A stretch of 64,000 nucleotides of DNA from Clostridiales bacterium (GTDB lineage: Bacteria; Bacillota; Clostridia; Oscillospirales; CAG-382), in assembly GCA_003343885.1 (NCBI GenBank), contig QAKH01000036.1:1-64000 (forward strand), written 5' to 3'. The notes under the pieces were generated by a model. It did not search any database, was not told the DNA's origin, and was given only the letters and a program-made list of their open reading frames with translations. The position numbers and the translations under genes were made by a program. Shown in pieces: positions 15,278 to 24,519 of this stretch. Position 1 is the stretch's first letter, and each line of letters begins with the position of its first letter.

Positions 15278-16375
15278 ATGAAAAAAATCATCAGCACAGC
15301 TCTTGTTGCTCTTCTTATTGCCTGCACGGTATTTACTTTTGCGGCATTTGCGGAAGACGAGGGCAGAGTTATCACTGTAAACCTTGATGGAGCTCCTATT
15401 GCGTTTGACGTTCCTCCGCAGCTTATCGACGGAAGAACAATGGTTCCGCTCAGAGCTATATTTGAATCACTCGGAGCAACTGTTGAATGGGATGACGCGA
15501 CATGGACCGCAAAGGCAACAAAGGACGACACGACAATCGAGATCACAATTGAAGAGAAAATTCTTTACAAAAACGGAAATCCCATCACTCTCGATGTTCC
15601 TGCAAAGCTTATAAACGAAAGAACGCTTGTACCTGTAAGGGCAATATCTGAGAGCCTTGACGTTCTTGTAGGCTGGGATGACGCTACATCAACCGTTTCT
15701 CTTACAAGCAGAAAGCACGCTGAACTTGCTGCTGAAGACTTCACAGCCGGAAACGGTTACAACATTATCTCAAAAGACGGCGAAGTGTTGAGCAAGAATT
15801 CTCCTGTCACTGTTGAGAAGACAGAAGAAGGAATAAAAGTTTCTCACGGCGGTTACTATGTAGACGGTAAAGACTGGGGCGGAGTAGCGTTCAACGAAAA
15901 GCACCTTCTTGACGGTCTGTCCGTAACAATAAAATTTGACAAGGTTCCCGAAGTTACTTCCGCAGATGACTGCTGGATTTCAATTGACTTCCTTACCAAG
16001 CCTCAGCTGTTCCAGGTAGGCGACGTTAAGGGCAATCCCGGTTTCATGAACCTTATCCGCTTCGGAAAACCCGCATGGGAGCTTTACGAGGGCGTTTCAT
16101 CTTGGAAGGGCGTAGACACTACAAAGGAAAACAATGATATGTTTGCCGTTAAGACCGGTGATGTAGTAACTGTTACTGCTAAGCTTGTTGACGGAAAGTA
16201 TCAGTTCACCTATACAAACGGCGACAAGAGCATGACATGGAAATACAACGCAAACGATGACTTTGCCGGCGTATTTGAAGATGGCTTGGCTCACGTAGTT
16301 GTATCCGCTTCTCTCAAGGGTTCTGAAGAGGGTGCGTTTGAATACACCATCACTGATATATCTTACTTTGAATAA
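15278..16375 (+). CDS. Secreted protein with two stalk domains and an uncharacterised C-terminal domain
   Basis: A signal peptide (ending near AFA-EDEGR) is followed by two tandem copper-amine-oxidase N-terminal-like repeats (RTMVPLRAIFESLGATVEW and RTLVPVRAISESLDVLVGW, residues about 28-145). A roughly 215-residue beta-rich domain follows, in which I recognise no motif but which has many Trp, Tyr and Asp residues, as in lectin or carbohydrate-binding folds. ATG 15278 is preferred over 15272, because AAAGGAG then lies 7 bases away. It shares the stalk module with the upstream SGNH protein but has its own promoter and terminator. It is probably a surface glycan-binding protein; this is inference. 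Confidence 0.75.
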   Translation: MKKIISTALVALLIACTVFTFAAFAEDEGRVITVNLDGAPIAFDVPPQLIDGRTMVPLRAIFESLGATVEWDDATWTAKATKDDTTIEITIEEKILYKNGNPITLDVPAKLINERTLVPVRAISESLDVLVGWDDATSTVSLTSRKHAELAAEDFTAGNGYNIISKDGEVLSKNSPVTVEKTEEGIKVSHGGYYVDGKDWGGVAFNEKHLLDGLSVTIKFDKVPEVTSADDCWISIDFLTKPQLFQVGDVKGNPGFMNLIRFGKPAWELYEGVSSWKGVDTTKENNDMFAVKTGDVVTVTAKLVDGKYQFTYTNGDKSMTWKYNANDDFAGVFEDGLAHVVVSASLKGSEEGAFEYTITDISYFE

Positions 16376-16392
16376 TTAGAATAATAAACCAA

Positions 16393-16428
16393 AATAGCCT
16401 GTACAAATAAGTTGCACAGGCTATTTTT
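16393..16428 (+). terminator. Terminator after the stalk-domain protein gene
   Basis: AATAGCCTGT and ACAGGCTATT pair over a 13-base interval that itself contains a short CAA/TTG match, then TTTAT. Confidence 0.8.
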
Positions 16429-16502
16429 ATCAATAAATATAATTGTTTATCAAGGCAAATCAAATTATAAATCTTAAAATCAATACTTAGCTTATAATAC
16501 TA

Positions 16503-16540
16503 AAATAACCGGTCATAAACAGACCGGTTATTTTTATTTA
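16503..16540. terminator. Bidirectional terminator between convergent genes
   Basis: AAATAACCGGTC and GACCGGTTATTT form a perfect 12-bp stem flanked by A-rich sequence on one side and T-rich sequence on the other. It can end the minus-strand gene at 16590 and back up the previous plus-strand terminator. Confidence 0.75.
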
Positions 16541-16589
16541 ATTGCAAAATAAAAGGTATTTGTGTAAGCATAAATTCGATGCAATACGG

Positions 16590-18596
16590 TTATTCGTCTT
16601 TTTCCACTGCCTGAACCTGAGCAACCCTTAGTTTTACATAGCTCGTACTTCCAAAGTCAGCCGTAATTTCCACAACGCCTGCATTATCGGAAGTAAACTT
16701 TGCTGTTTCAGTTTCAAGTGTACCCTCAACGGTAACTAACTCATACTCAGTGTTCGGCTGGAGTGAGCCTATGCTTATTCTCACCGGCTTTTTGCTGACA
16801 GCCGTTATGTAAACCGTATCACCGTCGAAAAGAAATCCGTACGTGTTCTTCGCAAAACCTATCCCCCTCACTCCGTAAGTGCTAATGGAGGTTTCTGAGG
16901 AATTTTCTGCGCTGTTTCCGGCAGATACAAGGTCAAGCATTTGCGTATCTGGTGATATATAAAGGCGTATTCCGTCGGTATCAAGTCCGAAGAGCGTACG
17001 CAGAATTGATGTCGGTGTAAGGCCTGAAAGGGCGTTCGACGATATAGAGCATGCGGCGCTGTCGGAAGATGCAAGGCTTCCGTCGGCATAAGCGGTCGCA
17101 AGCGTAAGCATTCTGTTATACGCTTCAGCGGTACGACCTGATTCTGCCCTTGCCATTATATCGTAGTATTCCGTATACAGTGAAGCTCCTCCGTTTTGAT
17201 AATACTGATTATATCCGCCTGCGGCTGACAGCGGGAGATTTCCGCCGAGATAATCCCACCATTTGTCCTGGGCAGGAACAGTAGTATTCCTGGGAGCAAA
17301 GCCGTATGCATAAATATCGGAGCCTTTTGAGGTATCGCTCTCTATAAGTCTTTCACCGTTAAGCCAGGTAAATATCGCGTCCTGTTTTTCTTTATCCGCA
17401 ATTCCGGCTTCTATAGCTTCAAGATTGAGAAAAACAAATCCGTAATCATACGCTGTTCCGTTCTTGTCAAAACATCCGATATACCTCTGTTTTTCCGCAT
17501 CCCAAAACTTTTCATTAAACGCCTGCGCGTTTCTTTCGGCTATCTGCGCATACTTGTCCGCCTGATCCTGTTGACCCAGAAATTCGTACAGAGCAGAAAG
17601 ATCCTGCATAGCTCTGTTGAAGGAAACATTCGTCACGGCGTCGAGATATCCAAACCTGAAATTATACCATTTATTTGACGGCAGTCCGTTGGACGTTCCG
17701 TTATTAGTATCGGTGTGTATGTATACAAGTCCGGAAATTGAATCGTACTTTAATCCGCCCTCGTTTGTTTTTCCGTCAAAAAGGTAGTTCACCGCAAGGT
17801 CAAGCTTTTGAAGCACCGTCAACCCCTGCGAGTTATCTAACTTCGGCTGTACGTCTTCGTCAATTTCTGATAGAAAAGCACTGTCGCCTTCCCAAAGACA
17901 TATATTGGCTACTGCGGATATGAAGGACGTATTTGTGTCGTAGAAATAGCTTCCAGTATATGACGACTTGATGTTTTCCATTTCCGTCCAGACGTATCCG
18001 TTTGAGAATATAGGAGCATTTTTGACAGATTTTTTAAAGTTTTCAAAAGCTTCATTCGTCGAAAACATACCGAGCCTTTCGGAAAGTTCTCCGAATTCGT
18101 AAATCTTAACGGTATTTAACGGTATATTAAGCGCTGAGTTTTGTGAAAGAGCAACTCCGTCAATCAAGTTTCCGGCACTTGCAAAAAAAGCATTGTCCTG
18201 AAGAGAATAAAGCGTACCGGTTCCTGCGGAAAAGCCTTGTAAAAGCGCTGTTTCTTCCGCTGAGACGGTATTATCCGGAACAACCGGCTCGTCGTTATCG
18301 TGAGAAGAAAAAGCAAATTTAACTATCGCCGTTATAACTCCGATTACTATAAAAAGTGCGCCTATTCCGATAACGGCAAGCAGCGCCATTGCCTTTAAGC
18401 GATTGATTTTAGCCTGTCGGATGCGTTCTGCCCGCCTTCTTGCCGCCATTGCACGCCTGCGTTTCTCACGTTCGTATTCTTCGTTCATTCGTATTTCTTC
18501 CGCACGCTTATGACGGTCAAAACTTATTAAATCGATTTCATCTGAGTTGGGGACGCTGTTTTTTCCGTCTTTATTGTTTCCATACGAGCTGTTCAC
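16590..18596 (-). CDS. Membrane-anchored six-hairpin glycosidase-like protein
   Basis: A charged cytoplasmic N-terminus (residues 1-68, with an Arg/Ala-rich RRRAMAARRRAERIRQAK stretch) leads one membrane segment (about 69-92). The large outer region resembles an (alpha/alpha)6 glycosidase barrel: repeated aromatic helices, such as NKWYNFRFGYLDAVTNVSF and DKWWDYLGGNLPLSAAGGY, and a C-terminal beta sandwich near 580-660. I cannot assign a GH family or the catalytic acids. Translation starts at GTG with AAAGGAGG 9 bases upstream. It could be a glycosidase or a cell-wall polymer-binding protein anchored on the outer face. Confidence 0.6.
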   Translation of the reverse strand: MNSSYGNNKDGKNSVPNSDEIDLISFDRHKRAEEIRMNEEYEREKRRRAMAARRRAERIRQAKINRLKAMALLAVIGIGALFIVIGVITAIVKFAFSSHDNDEPVVPDNTVSAEETALLQGFSAGTGTLYSLQDNAFFASAGNLIDGVALSQNSALNIPLNTVKIYEFGELSERLGMFSTNEAFENFKKSVKNAPIFSNGYVWTEMENIKSSYTGSYFYDTNTSFISAVANICLWEGDSAFLSEIDEDVQPKLDNSQGLTVLQKLDLAVNYLFDGKTNEGGLKYDSISGLVYIHTDTNNGTSNGLPSNKWYNFRFGYLDAVTNVSFNRAMQDLSALYEFLGQQDQADKYAQIAERNAQAFNEKFWDAEKQRYIGCFDKNGTAYDYGFVFLNLEAIEAGIADKEKQDAIFTWLNGERLIESDTSKGSDIYAYGFAPRNTTVPAQDKWWDYLGGNLPLSAAGGYNQYYQNGGASLYTEYYDIMARAESGRTAEAYNRMLTLATAYADGSLASSDSAACSISSNALSGLTPTSILRTLFGLDTDGIRLYISPDTQMLDLVSAGNSAENSSETSISTYGVRGIGFAKNTYGFLFDGDTVYITAVSKKPVRISIGSLQPNTEYELVTVEGTLETETAKFTSDNAGVVEITADFGSTSYVKLRVAQVQAVEKDE

Positions 18597-18712
18597 CCTC
18601 CAAGCCTCCTTTTTCGACTTTATTATACATTTTTATTTTAACATATGAAAAAAACATTGTCAATAACAGTGATTTTGTGTTTCAGAAAATATGTCAATTC
18701 TATAAAAAATAT

Positions 18713-18745
18713 AAAGTCTTCCGATGATTGTACTGCGGAAGACTT
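18713..18745 (-). terminator. Terminator after the MATE transporter gene
   Basis: AAAGTCTTCCG and CGGAAGACTTT form a perfect 11-bp stem. On the minus strand it is followed by ATATTTTTTAT. Confidence 0.8.
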
Positions 18746-18781
18746 TGATAATACAGATTGACTTTATTTTATGTATTTATT

Positions 18782-20170
18782 TTACTTTACCGCACCGGCT
18801 GTTTGCGGTATCTCCTCTTTTTGCGCACGTGTAAGACTTCTAAGCCATGTATAGCTGTTAGCCTTGAAGAATGCGGCGCCGCACTTAAACACCTGGTCCG
18901 AATTAAGGCAGAGCACCACTATCGCCGGATTCCACTTAAACACAAACGCGGCGAGAAAAGACAGCGGCAGCGTTATGCCGAATATACTGATAAGGTCGTT
19001 TTTAAAAACAAACCTGCTGTCTCCCCCACCCCGCACTATACCGATAAGGGTGGGCATTTCATATGCGGTACCGAATCCGGTAAAACAAAGCACAAGCAGG
19101 AACGAATTTGCCATGCTTCTCGCTTCTTCTGAAAGATTGCCGTACAGAGAAAGCACCGGAGTGCGCAGGAAAAACAGCGCGGCGCTTGTACATGCGCCGA
19201 CACACAGGAATATAACCTGCAAAGTGCGTGTGTAGCTGCGTATAACGCTCTTGTCCCCAATACCAACCGCCTTACCAATCATTACGGCGGCACTTGCGGA
19301 AGCTCCAATTGACGCTACCTTTAGAATTTGGAAAAGTGAATTGCTTACGGCGTTTGCCGCAATTGCCGTATCATTCATATGCCCGAGAATAACCGTCTGC
19401 AAAGCTGTTGATACGCCGAAAAGTGCGGCGACAATAATAAAGAAGCGGCAATGCCTGAAATAATCTCTGACAAGGTTCTTATCAGCTGTAAACCAATCTT
19501 TTATTCTGAAAACCAGTTTTTTGTCCGCAAGCAGCAGGTACGAAACAACAATTACCAACTCTACGCATCTTGCGACAAGTGTACCTATTGCCGCGCCTTT
19601 TGCACCAAGACGCGGAAAGCCGAAATTACCGTTAATTAGAAGGTAGTTTATGCCGCAATTGATGAAAAACGTGGAAACAGAAACACAAAATGCAACTTTT
19701 ATGGTTTCGACGCTTCTGAGCATAGCAAGCACTATATTTGTAAGAGCGAACACAACGTAAGTATACTTTATAACGCTTATATATTTTACGCCTTCCGCTA
19801 TGATTTCCTGATTATCCGTGAACAGTCCGACTATCTGCCATGGAAAAAGCGCCGCCGCTGTAAAAAAGAGTACACCTAAGCCGGCGCACACCAAAAAGGC
19901 GCCTTTTGCTACGGATTTTATGGGCGAGGTTCGTCCCTGCCCCCAATACTGGCTGCAAATTGACACAAGTGCGTCGGAACAGCCCATTATTATCTGCTGT
20001 AGCACAAACTGAACCTGGTTTACCGCTGTTACTCCTGACAGCGCATTTTCGCTGTATGAGCTTACCATTACGTTATCTGCAAGGTTTACTCCGAGCATTA
20101 TCACATTTTGCAAAACAAGAAGCGCCATCATTGAAAAGAAGCGCTTATAAAATTTTATGTCCTTTACCAT
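18782..20170 (-). CDS. MATE family efflux transporter
   Basis: This 462-residue, twelve-segment membrane protein has the MATE pattern: an N-terminal LADNVMVSSYSENALSGV helix, GCSDALVSICSQYWGQGR in the third segment, and the second half repeating this layout (AIAANAVSNSLFQIL, MIGKAVGIGD). MATE exporters expel drugs or metabolites using Na+ or H+ gradients. GGAG lies 7 bases before the ATG. It is flanked by terminators on both sides, so it is a single-gene unit. The substrate is not predictable. Confidence 0.92.
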   Translation of the reverse strand: MVKDIKFYKRFFSMMALLVLQNVIMLGVNLADNVMVSSYSENALSGVTAVNQVQFVLQQIIMGCSDALVSICSQYWGQGRTSPIKSVAKGAFLVCAGLGVLFFTAAALFPWQIVGLFTDNQEIIAEGVKYISVIKYTYVVFALTNIVLAMLRSVETIKVAFCVSVSTFFINCGINYLLINGNFGFPRLGAKGAAIGTLVARCVELVIVVSYLLLADKKLVFRIKDWFTADKNLVRDYFRHCRFFIIVAALFGVSTALQTVILGHMNDTAIAANAVSNSLFQILKVASIGASASAAVMIGKAVGIGDKSVIRSYTRTLQVIFLCVGACTSAALFFLRTPVLSLYGNLSEEARSMANSFLLVLCFTGFGTAYEMPTLIGIVRGGGDSRFVFKNDLISIFGITLPLSFLAAFVFKWNPAIVVLCLNSDQVFKCGAAFFKANSYTWLRSLTRAQKEEIPQTAGAVK

Positions 20171-20186
20171 AGCTCTGCTCCGAAAA

Positions 20187-20216
20187 GTGCGAAAGCCTAA
20201 AACCTGACTTTCGCAC
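20187..20216 (-). terminator. Terminator after the first Gfo/Idh/MocA gene
   Basis: GTGCGAAAG (20187-20195) pairs with CTTTCGCAC (20208-20216). On the minus strand TTTTC follows. It separates the oxidoreductase gene from the MATE gene. Confidence 0.65.
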
Positions 20217-20295
20217 CTTTACTCATTATCATTTGATTACTTCGCTGGTATTTTATGGCTTTCGCTATGCCAGTTGATTTACGGGTGAATTACGC

Positions 20296-21480
20296 TTATT
20301 TCTGTCCGTATGTACCTTCAAGGTTGGAAACTGTTTCTTTGACTTCCTTCTTGTAGGTAGAATTTGCTATTTTATCCTGGAGCATCTTGTAGAACAGATC
20401 TCCGTCTACCGGCAGATCAACCGGTTTTCCAAGCCAGCTTGAAAGGAATATAGCGTTTGAAATGCGAAGTCCGTTTATACCTTCTTCGCCCGGCGCCATA
20501 AGCTTTTCGCCCTTGAGGATTGCATTTGTCACGTTCTGAGTGATTCCTCTGTGCTGCTCTTTGTCCATCTTGTACTCAGAGTAATCAACGTCTATAACCT
20601 CGCAGCCGGGACCTTTGAAACCTTCTGTGGTAGTAAAGGTCCATTCACGCTCAGGGGTATTATTCTTCCAGAACTTCATGCTTGAGCCTTCGATTACAAG
20701 CTTTCCTTTATCTCCGGAAATCTCAAGCCTGTTTGTTCCGGGATATTCACCGGTTGTTGTAATAAACACACCTGTAGCACCGTTTTCATATTCAGCGTAC
20801 GCAGTAACGTCATCCTCAACCTCAATGTTATGATACTTTCCTTCAGCACAGAAAGCACGTATTGTTTTCGGCATTCCGAAAATCCACTGCCAAAGGTCAA
20901 GCTGGTGCGGACACTGATTGAGTATTACGCCTCCGCCTTCGCCCTTCCAGGTTGCTCTCCATCCGCCGGAATTATAGTATGCCTGCGTTCTGTACCAGTC
21001 GGTGATAATCCATACGCATCTCTTAAGTTCTCCCAGCTCTCCTCCCTGTACCATAGCACGTGCCTTTCTGTACATAGGATTGGTTCTCTGATTGAACATA
21101 AGTCCGAATATCTTATCAGACTTTGACGCAACCTCGATAAGCTCCTCTGCCTGCTTTGTGTAAACGCCGATAGGCTTCTCACAAATTACATTGATTCCTG
21201 CGTTGAGCACGTCAATACAGATTCCCGGGTGGTCATAGTGCGGAACAGCGACTATCACGCAGTCCACAAGACCGCTTGCAAGCATGTCTTTGTAGTTTTC
21301 AAACAGCGCAACCTTTTCGCCGAACTTTTCCTTTGCCCAGTCAAGTCTTGACTGCTTGATATCGCATACGGCTGTAAGGCATGCTCCGTCAATTTCTCCG
21401 GCGTCAAGATATGTCGCATGTGAAGAACCCATGTTACCGATACCTATAATACCGAAACGTACCTTATCCACTTGTATCAT
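20296..21480 (-). CDS. Gfo/Idh/MocA family oxidoreductase
   Basis: This 394-residue NAD(P)-dependent sugar or polyol dehydrogenase has an N-terminal Rossmann domain with GIIGIGNMGSSHA, a conserved CEKPIG loop (near 95-105), and a C-terminal beta-sheet domain with GGGVILNQCPHQLDLWQWIFG. These are typical of the family. It stands between a GH78-like rhamnosidase and a MATE gene and has its own promoter. It may act on a sugar released by the neighbouring glycosidase; the substrate is not visible. Confidence 0.92.
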   Translation of the reverse strand: MIQVDKVRFGIIGIGNMGSSHATYLDAGEIDGACLTAVCDIKQSRLDWAKEKFGEKVALFENYKDMLASGLVDCVIVAVPHYDHPGICIDVLNAGINVICEKPIGVYTKQAEELIEVASKSDKIFGLMFNQRTNPMYRKARAMVQGGELGELKRCVWIITDWYRTQAYYNSGGWRATWKGEGGGVILNQCPHQLDLWQWIFGMPKTIRAFCAEGKYHNIEVEDDVTAYAEYENGATGVFITTTGEYPGTNRLEISGDKGKLVIEGSSMKFWKNNTPEREWTFTTTEGFKGPGCEVIDVDYSEYKMDKEQHRGITQNVTNAILKGEKLMAPGEEGINGLRISNAIFLSSWLGKPVDLPVDGDLFYKMLQDKIANSTYKKEVKETVSNLEGTYGQK

Positions 21481-21496
21481 CCTTTCTTTATACGAT

Positions 21497-21555
21497 ATGT
21501 ATTCGAATATACTACATCCGAATATATTATATTAGCAACGCCCATAAAATTTCAA
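21497..21555 (-). promoter_or_regulatory. Promoter with adjacent 15-bp direct repeats
   Basis: On the minus strand, TTGAAA (21555-21550), an 18-base spacer and TATAAT (21531-21526) form a promoter for the oxidoreductase gene. Immediately downstream are two adjacent 15-bp copies at 21512-21526 and 21497-21511. On the plus strand these read CTACATCCGAATATA and ATGTATTCGAATATA, with 11 of 15 bases equal. A repressor bound there would block initiation; this is inference. Confidence 0.45.
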
Positions 21556-21605
21556 TGCACTATCATATCAATTTTTATCGTTAATTTGTGTAATATAACT
21601 TTTTA

Positions 21606-23588
21606 TCAATCAAGAAATATAGCAGGAGCCGTTGCCCAAGGGTGGAACAGGCTTGTATTCCATTTCTGATCTTTTCCCCACGCCTCAAAGCAAGTTGTCG
21701 CTCCTTCGGAAAGCATATTCGCCCACGCCCCGTCGTCGGCTATCAGGTCTTCCATGAGCTTTTGTTCTCCTATTTTCTTTAGTACGTGACAGGTAAAGAA
21801 CGCCATATACACGCCGGCACAGGTCAGCCTTTTCTCTGAGATGAGCTTAAGCATATTCTGTTTATTTTCTTCATCAACTATTATACCGGCATAAAGCGCC
21901 ATGACATTTGAGTGATAGCTTGCGTGCTGCGAGCCGATACTGTCAACAAAAAGCTTTTGCTTTTCGTCATAAAATGCTTCTACATACGAGCGCACCGTGC
22001 AGTCTGTAATTCCGAGCGGCTCAATCGAAAGGGCTTTTCTTATCTCGTCTATATCCTTAAGCATTGCGCAGTAAAACGCATTTACTACATTATGGCATCC
22101 GTCGGAAACCGGACGGGACAGGTCAAAGTCATAATTGTCCCTTAAGTTTGCCGGCCAGTCTACAAGATTCCACTTTTCCTTGACACTTTCGAGCAAACCT
22201 CTGTCATTACGGTACTTGTTAAAATACTCATACACGCCCAAAACGAACGGGTACATTTGCTTAAGAAACTCGATATCGCCTGTTTTTTTGTACAGCCACA
22301 GCACCTGGAACGGGAACTGCATTGAGTAGTCTGCAATCTCCTGCATAAGAGAAGCAGGCGCGACCGTCATGATTCCCTTGCATATAAATGAGGACTGAGC
22401 ATAGTTTTCAAGCGCTTTTTTCATCATGGAAACGTCGTCGGTAAGCACTGCGCTTGCAATTCCTGCGATAGTGACATCGCCGAGATACTGTCCTTTTTCT
22501 CTGGTCGGGCAATCGACGAAACATTCCTGGACACCGTATTTTATGGTATCGGCACAGAGGTTAAATATATCATTCAGGCGTTTATTGTTTCCTGTATACT
22601 TTTTTGCGAGCTTAAACGGATAGTGGCGCACAGTAAATGCAATAGAAATTTCGTCAACGCTCACCCCATCCGGTACAATAAGTTCGACATACCGGAAAGC
22701 TTTATAGTCATACTGATTTAACGTATCATTTTCTCTGCCTGAAAGAACAAACTCTTCCTCATACTTGCAGTTGCAGCGCATGTCGTATCTTACGCTGCCG
22801 TCCGCGTCAAGCTCTTCGGAAAAGTGCATAACTATTTTGTCGCCTTTTTTGCCTGCCGCTGAGAATTTAAAGTATCCGACTGCCTCAAATCCGAAGTCTA
22901 TAAAATATCCTTGCGGCGTTTTTCTGACAATCTCAGGCTTTACGTCATAGCAGTCAAGAAGCTTTGTAGGCTGCGGGTATAGTGTTACGTCATTAACCTT
23001 ACGTATTTTTGCGTTTTCCCAGTTTGAGTCGTCAAATTCGGGAAGCTCAAATCCATACTCCGGACTTCCTGCGTCAAAGCGTTCGGCAAACGCTGTATCA
23101 TACCCGATTATTCCGCAGGCGGTAAATCCTGTATGTACTGCACACTTCCAGCTCTCATCTGAAACGCATATATTTTTTCCGTCAGCTTCAAAATCAAACA
23201 CAAGTCCGTGTCTGTAATCGCCGCTCACCCAGACTCTGTTTATAAGCCCTTGGTAGTATGTATGCACGGCAATGGTGTTTTCACCTTTTACGAGATATTT
23301 TGAAACATCTATTTCGTTATAATAGTAGTGAAACGGATACCCGGGCGCCGGTCCCTGGGCGACATAAACGCCGTTTATATACAGTTTATAATAGTCGTCT
23401 GCCGAAATTCTGACGACGGCGTTTGCAAACTCAGGTAAAGCTACTTTTTTTCTGAAAAGAATATGCCTGTTTTTCGGCGCCTTATCATGGCTCAGCTTGA
23501 TGTCATCAAGTTCCTTGTGAAAAACATTCTGCGGCTCAAGCAAGCAAAATTCTCCGTTGGTAATCCATTTTGCGTTTTTGTTAAACAT
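21606..23588 (-). CDS. GH78-like alpha-L-rhamnosidase
   Basis: This predicted glycosidase removes alpha-L-rhamnose from plant or microbial polysaccharides. The N-terminal half has the beta-sandwich modules of bacterial rhamnosidases (VRISADDYYKLYINGVYVAQ, typical of the carbohydrate-binding part). The (alpha/alpha)6 barrel contains DCPTREKGQYLGD, the GH78 hallmark with a catalytic acid, near residues 360-375. ATG 23588 (660 residues) has CGGAGG 8 bases upstream and is preferred over a longer frame to 23609. No signal peptide is visible, so it probably acts in the cytosol on imported oligosaccharides. It starts 17 bases after coaW. Confidence 0.82.
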   Translation of the reverse strand: MFNKNAKWITNGEFCLLEPQNVFHKELDDIKLSHDKAPKNRHILFRKKVALPEFANAVVRISADDYYKLYINGVYVAQGPAPGYPFHYYYNEIDVSKYLVKGENTIAVHTYYQGLINRVWVSGDYRHGLVFDFEADGKNICVSDESWKCAVHTGFTACGIIGYDTAFAERFDAGSPEYGFELPEFDDSNWENAKIRKVNDVTLYPQPTKLLDCYDVKPEIVRKTPQGYFIDFGFEAVGYFKFSAAGKKGDKIVMHFSEELDADGSVRYDMRCNCKYEEEFVLSGRENDTLNQYDYKAFRYVELIVPDGVSVDEISIAFTVRHYPFKLAKKYTGNNKRLNDIFNLCADTIKYGVQECFVDCPTREKGQYLGDVTIAGIASAVLTDDVSMMKKALENYAQSSFICKGIMTVAPASLMQEIADYSMQFPFQVLWLYKKTGDIEFLKQMYPFVLGVYEYFNKYRNDRGLLESVKEKWNLVDWPANLRDNYDFDLSRPVSDGCHNVVNAFYCAMLKDIDEIRKALSIEPLGITDCTVRSYVEAFYDEKQKLFVDSIGSQHASYHSNVMALYAGIIVDEENKQNMLKLISEKRLTCAGVYMAFFTCHVLKKIGEQKLMEDLIADDGAWANMLSEGATTCFEAWGKDQKWNTSLFHPWATAPAIFLD

Positions 23589-23605
23589 ACCAAATACCTC
23601 CGCTA

Positions 23606-24454
23606 TCACTTAAAATCGGCGAGCGCTGCTCCGATAACGGTGGCAAACTCCGAGTATTCGGGGATAACAAAATTCATATCAAACATATTTGACAGAATAT
23701 CAAAAATCGGCTTTGCCTGCGGCATTTTTGAGAGATTACCCGTAAGAACTATATCCCTTGTATTTTTGCTTCGCGCCGCAAATACGGCAAGCATTCCTAT
23801 CGACTCGAAAACCATGTTGATAATACCCAAGGCGAGGTCGTCTTTTGTTGCTATATCGCTCAGTTTTCCGAAGTTTGAAGCTGTCATATAGGACGGCAGT
23901 CCGCCCAGGTCCTTCTTTGTAATATCGCTTATGCGAAGGTCAACCTTTTCAAGGTCTCCTCCGTCGGCAAGGGCAATGAGATGATCGATATCCGATATTC
24001 CAAGCATCTGTTTTGAAAGTCCGACTATCGTACCGCCGCCGACGCCGGTTCCGCCCATATACTCAAATCCCGAGCCGCTCCCGACGGTGCCTTTTTCCGC
24101 CGCAACTACTGCCGTACCTGTTCCCATGCTGACGATTATTGCCTTTGAATACCCTGAAACGTATAATCCCCCTCTGCCGACACATTCAAACTCTGAAAGG
24201 TGGCAGGTATCTATACCGTACAGCGTATTGTCAACAAAAGCCGAACCGACGCCGGTTATCATTACCTTATTTACGTCGGAAAGGTCTATGCCGTTAAGAG
24301 CGGTAAATTTTCCGAACGCTCCGTAAACTGAAGCAAGCGGATCGCTCGCCTTTACGTATATGGGAGAAAATATCTTTTTATCTTCGCCGAGTGATTCGAA
24401 GCCAACTATTTTTGTCGTACTTCCGCCGACGTCTATACCTATAATCTTGCCCAT
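23606..24454 (-). CDS. coaW: Type II pantothenate kinase (CoaW-like)
   Basis: It phosphorylates pantothenate, the first step of coenzyme A synthesis. The type II (staphylococcal and eukaryotic) form is an ASKHA-fold kinase: phosphate-1 loop GIDVGGSTTKIVGF, then SMGTGTAVV and GGTGVGGGTIVGL further on, and a C-terminal VIGAALAD. Start ATG 24454 (282 residues) is preceded by AAAGGGG; the longer frame adds ten residues without support. The neighbouring gene encodes an ECF S component, which suggests vitamin uptake followed by capture. Confidence 0.88.
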   Translation of the reverse strand: MGKIIGIDVGGSTTKIVGFESLGEDKKIFSPIYVKASDPLASVYGAFGKFTALNGIDLSDVNKVMITGVGSAFVDNTLYGIDTCHLSEFECVGRGGLYVSGYSKAIIVSMGTGTAVVAAEKGTVGSGSGFEYMGGTGVGGGTIVGLSKQMLGISDIDHLIALADGGDLEKVDLRISDITKKDLGGLPSYMTASNFGKLSDIATKDDLALGIINMVFESIGMLAVFAARSKNTRDIVLTGNLSKMPQAKPIFDILSNMFDMNFVIPEYSEFATVIGAALADFK

Positions 24455-24519
24455 GTTTTCCCCTTTCCGCTCTGCCTGCTCCAAAAAAGTATGCAGCCGG
24501 AGTTTATTGCCGATTACGC

